Assembly: GCA_027487675.1 (NCBI GenBank)
Contig: JAIYDD010000112.1
Location: 1-40,462, forward strand
Direction of reading: 5' to 3'
DNA length: 40,462 nt
Source of the DNA: Acetobacteraceae bacterium
Lineage (GTDB): Bacteria; Pseudomonadota; Alphaproteobacteria; Acetobacterales; Acetobacteraceae
Positions 39,430 through 40,462 of the stretch are shown here, one piece after another. Within the stretch, counting starts at the first letter, position 1; each line of letters starts with the position of its first letter. The notes below the pieces were generated by a model. That model ran no database searches and was not told the origin of the DNA. It worked only from the letters and a program-made list of their open reading frames with translations. Position numbers and translations under genes: made by a program.

Positions 39430-40392
39430 GTGGCGACGGGCGGCATGGAGGGCGGGATGCAGGGCGGCGGCGTTCGGCAGCAGGGTGGCGGGCTGTTGTC
39501 CGATCCCTGGCTGCTGGCCGCGGCGTCGGCCGGCCTCGTCTCCGCCGTGATGGCGCTGTGGGGGCTGCGCGGGCTGCCGCTCGGCACCGCGGCGCTGTGG
39601 CTCTCGCCCATGCCGCTGTTCCTGGCCGGGATCGGCTTCGGCGCCCGGACGCTGGCGGGTGCGGTCGGCGTGGCGGCGCTGGCGCTGCTGGTTTCCGGCA
39701 GCACCGTGGCGCTCGGCGTCTATGTCGCGGCCTTCGGCCTGCCGGCGGTGCTGCTGATGGCGGCCGCGGGGCGCGGCGGGCAGGGCGATCTCGGCCTGCC
39801 GCTGGCGCTGCTCGGCATCCTGCCGGCTGCCGCCATCCTGGGCGGTGCCTGGTGGCTTTCCGGCGCGCCAGGCGGGCTGGAAGGGGCGATGCGGGGGGCG
39901 GCGGAAGCCGGCCTCGCGCGGCTCGGCCTGCCGGCGGATGCCAACGTCATCGCCAGCCTGGTGCGGGTGAAGGCGGCGGCGATCGGCTTCTGGCTGGCGC
40001 TGGCGCTGACCGTCTGCGCCGCCATCGCCGGCGGGCTCGCCGCCCGCTTCGGCCTGGCGGCGGCGCCGGCCTGGCGGGATGCGCGGCTGCCGGCCTGGTA
40101 CCTGGCGCTGCCGGGCATCGCGCTCGGCGTCTGGGCCGCGGCGGCGGAGGGCGCGGATGCCGTGCCGCTCTCGCTGCTGCTGGTGCTGACGGTGCCGGTG
40201 CTGCTGCATGGGCTGGCCGCGCTGCACCGCCGCACGGCGGGGCTCAAGGGGCGGATCTTCCTGCTGGCCGGCCTCTACGGGGCGCTGGTCGTCTTCTTCG
40301 TGCCCCTGGCGGCCGTCGTGGCGGGCTACGGGCTCTATGACACTCTCACGGGAAACAGGGGCGGGCGCGGCGCGCCGCCGCCCCGCAGCTGA
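39430..40392 (+). CDS. DUF2232 membrane protein
   Basis: A 320-residue, very hydrophobic protein with about eight membrane segments, occupying the place between rpsR and rplI where alphaproteobacteria often encode a DUF2232 protein (YybS-like). Segments begin near WLLAAASAGLVSAVMALW and end with FLLAGLYGALVVFFVPLAAVVAGYGL. No catalytic motif is visible and the role is unknown. It may be a transporter-like or ECF-like integral protein. GTG 39430 has AAGGGG 10 bases upstream; ATG 39445 is the main alternative. The N-terminus is Gly/Met-rich. Confidence 0.8.
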   Translation: MATGGMEGGMQGGGVRQQGGGLLSDPWLLAAASAGLVSAVMALWGLRGLPLGTAALWLSPMPLFLAGIGFGARTLAGAVGVAALALLVSGSTVALGVYVAAFGLPAVLLMAAAGRGGQGDLGLPLALLGILPAAAILGGAWWLSGAPGGLEGAMRGAAEAGLARLGLPADANVIASLVRVKAAAIGFWLALALTVCAAIAGGLAARFGLAAAPAWRDARLPAWYLALPGIALGVWAAAAEGADAVPLSLLLVLTVPVLLHGLAALHRRTAGLKGRIFLLAGLYGALVVFFVPLAAVVAGYGLYDTLTGNRGGRGAPPPRS

Positions 40393-40404
40393 AACGGTGC
40401 GGCC

Positions 40405-40462
40405 ATGATCGAAGTCATCCTGATGCAGCGGGTCGAGAAGCTCGGCCAGATGGGCGAGCGGG
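40405..40462 (+). CDS. rplI: 50S ribosomal protein bL9, N-terminal part (cut by window edge)
   Basis: Nineteen residues, MIEVILMQRVEKLGQMGER, match the start of bL9, which binds 23S rRNA at the base of the L1 stalk. Its position after rpsR and DUF2232 is the canonical order. The rest lies outside the window. Confidence 0.93.
   Translation, partial: MIEVILMQRVEKLGQMGER

Overview
The window is very GC-rich DNA with dense, short-spaced genes and long spurious antisense open frames. Gene content points to an aerobic to microaerobic Alphaproteobacterium, most likely Acetobacteraceae (Roseomonas-like). The evidence is the rpsF-rpsR-DUF2232-rplI order, a fused indolepyruvate ferredoxin oxidoreductase, a ccoNOQP-ccoGHIS cluster, an MmcB protein behind a GAAC-N7-GAAC SOS box, and an alphaproteobacterial-type Zur box. 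The family assignment is inference.

Layout. 1-1140: an eroded mobile-element border with an IS5-type transposase start, a resolvase tail, a truncated tyrosine integrase and an orphan terminator; none is intact. 1150-3730 (minus): ispE and an overlapping TPR lipoprotein. 4020-5848 (plus): amidase and GNAT acetyltransferase. 5896-7462: small membrane protein and Rrf2 regulator (minus), divergent from SOS-boxed mmcB. 7463-7892: gene-poor, with a second perfect LexA-type box and a double-hairpin repeat. 7893-10455 (minus): hldE (LPS heptose synthesis) and a PPP-type phosphatase, separated by REP-like palindromes. 10547-12768: two translationally coupled, paralogous proteins that look like catalytically dead GGDEF/EAL relatives, the least explained pair here. 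13016-13780: a DsbD_2/TauE-like membrane protein behind an FNR-like box. 14007-17003: a roughly 1000-residue RTX protein. 17160-17936: DUF2189 membrane protein (minus).

18108-26294 is the centrepiece: the cbb3 oxidase structural genes ccoN, ccoO, ccoQ, ccoP, the assembly genes ccoG, ccoH, ccoI, ccoS, and a coupled 59-residue membrane protein of unknown function. A perfect TTGAT-N4-ATCAA FNR/FixK box lies between ccoN and the divergent DUF2189 gene. ccoQ has been extended by four in-frame copies of a 30-bp palindromic unit.

26295-26564 is a nest of palindromes. 26565-30538: an Lrp/AsnC regulator divergent from the indolepyruvate:ferredoxin oxidoreductase. 30735-32104: two paralogous lipoproteins. 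32373-33530: acyl-CoA dehydrogenase. 33607-35549: lipoprotein hydrolase and a YadG-like ABC ATPase without a permease. 35702-36394: endonuclease V. 36570-37553: a His-rich ZnuA-type zinc-binding protein behind a Zur box. 37829-38341: cupin. 38619-40462: bS6, bS18, DUF2232 and the start of bL9.

Regulatory sites tie several genes to classic alphaproteobacterial circuits: LexA at mmcB, FNR/FixK at ccoN and probably at the DsbD_2 gene, and Zur at znuA. All were found by eye and none is experimentally supported here.
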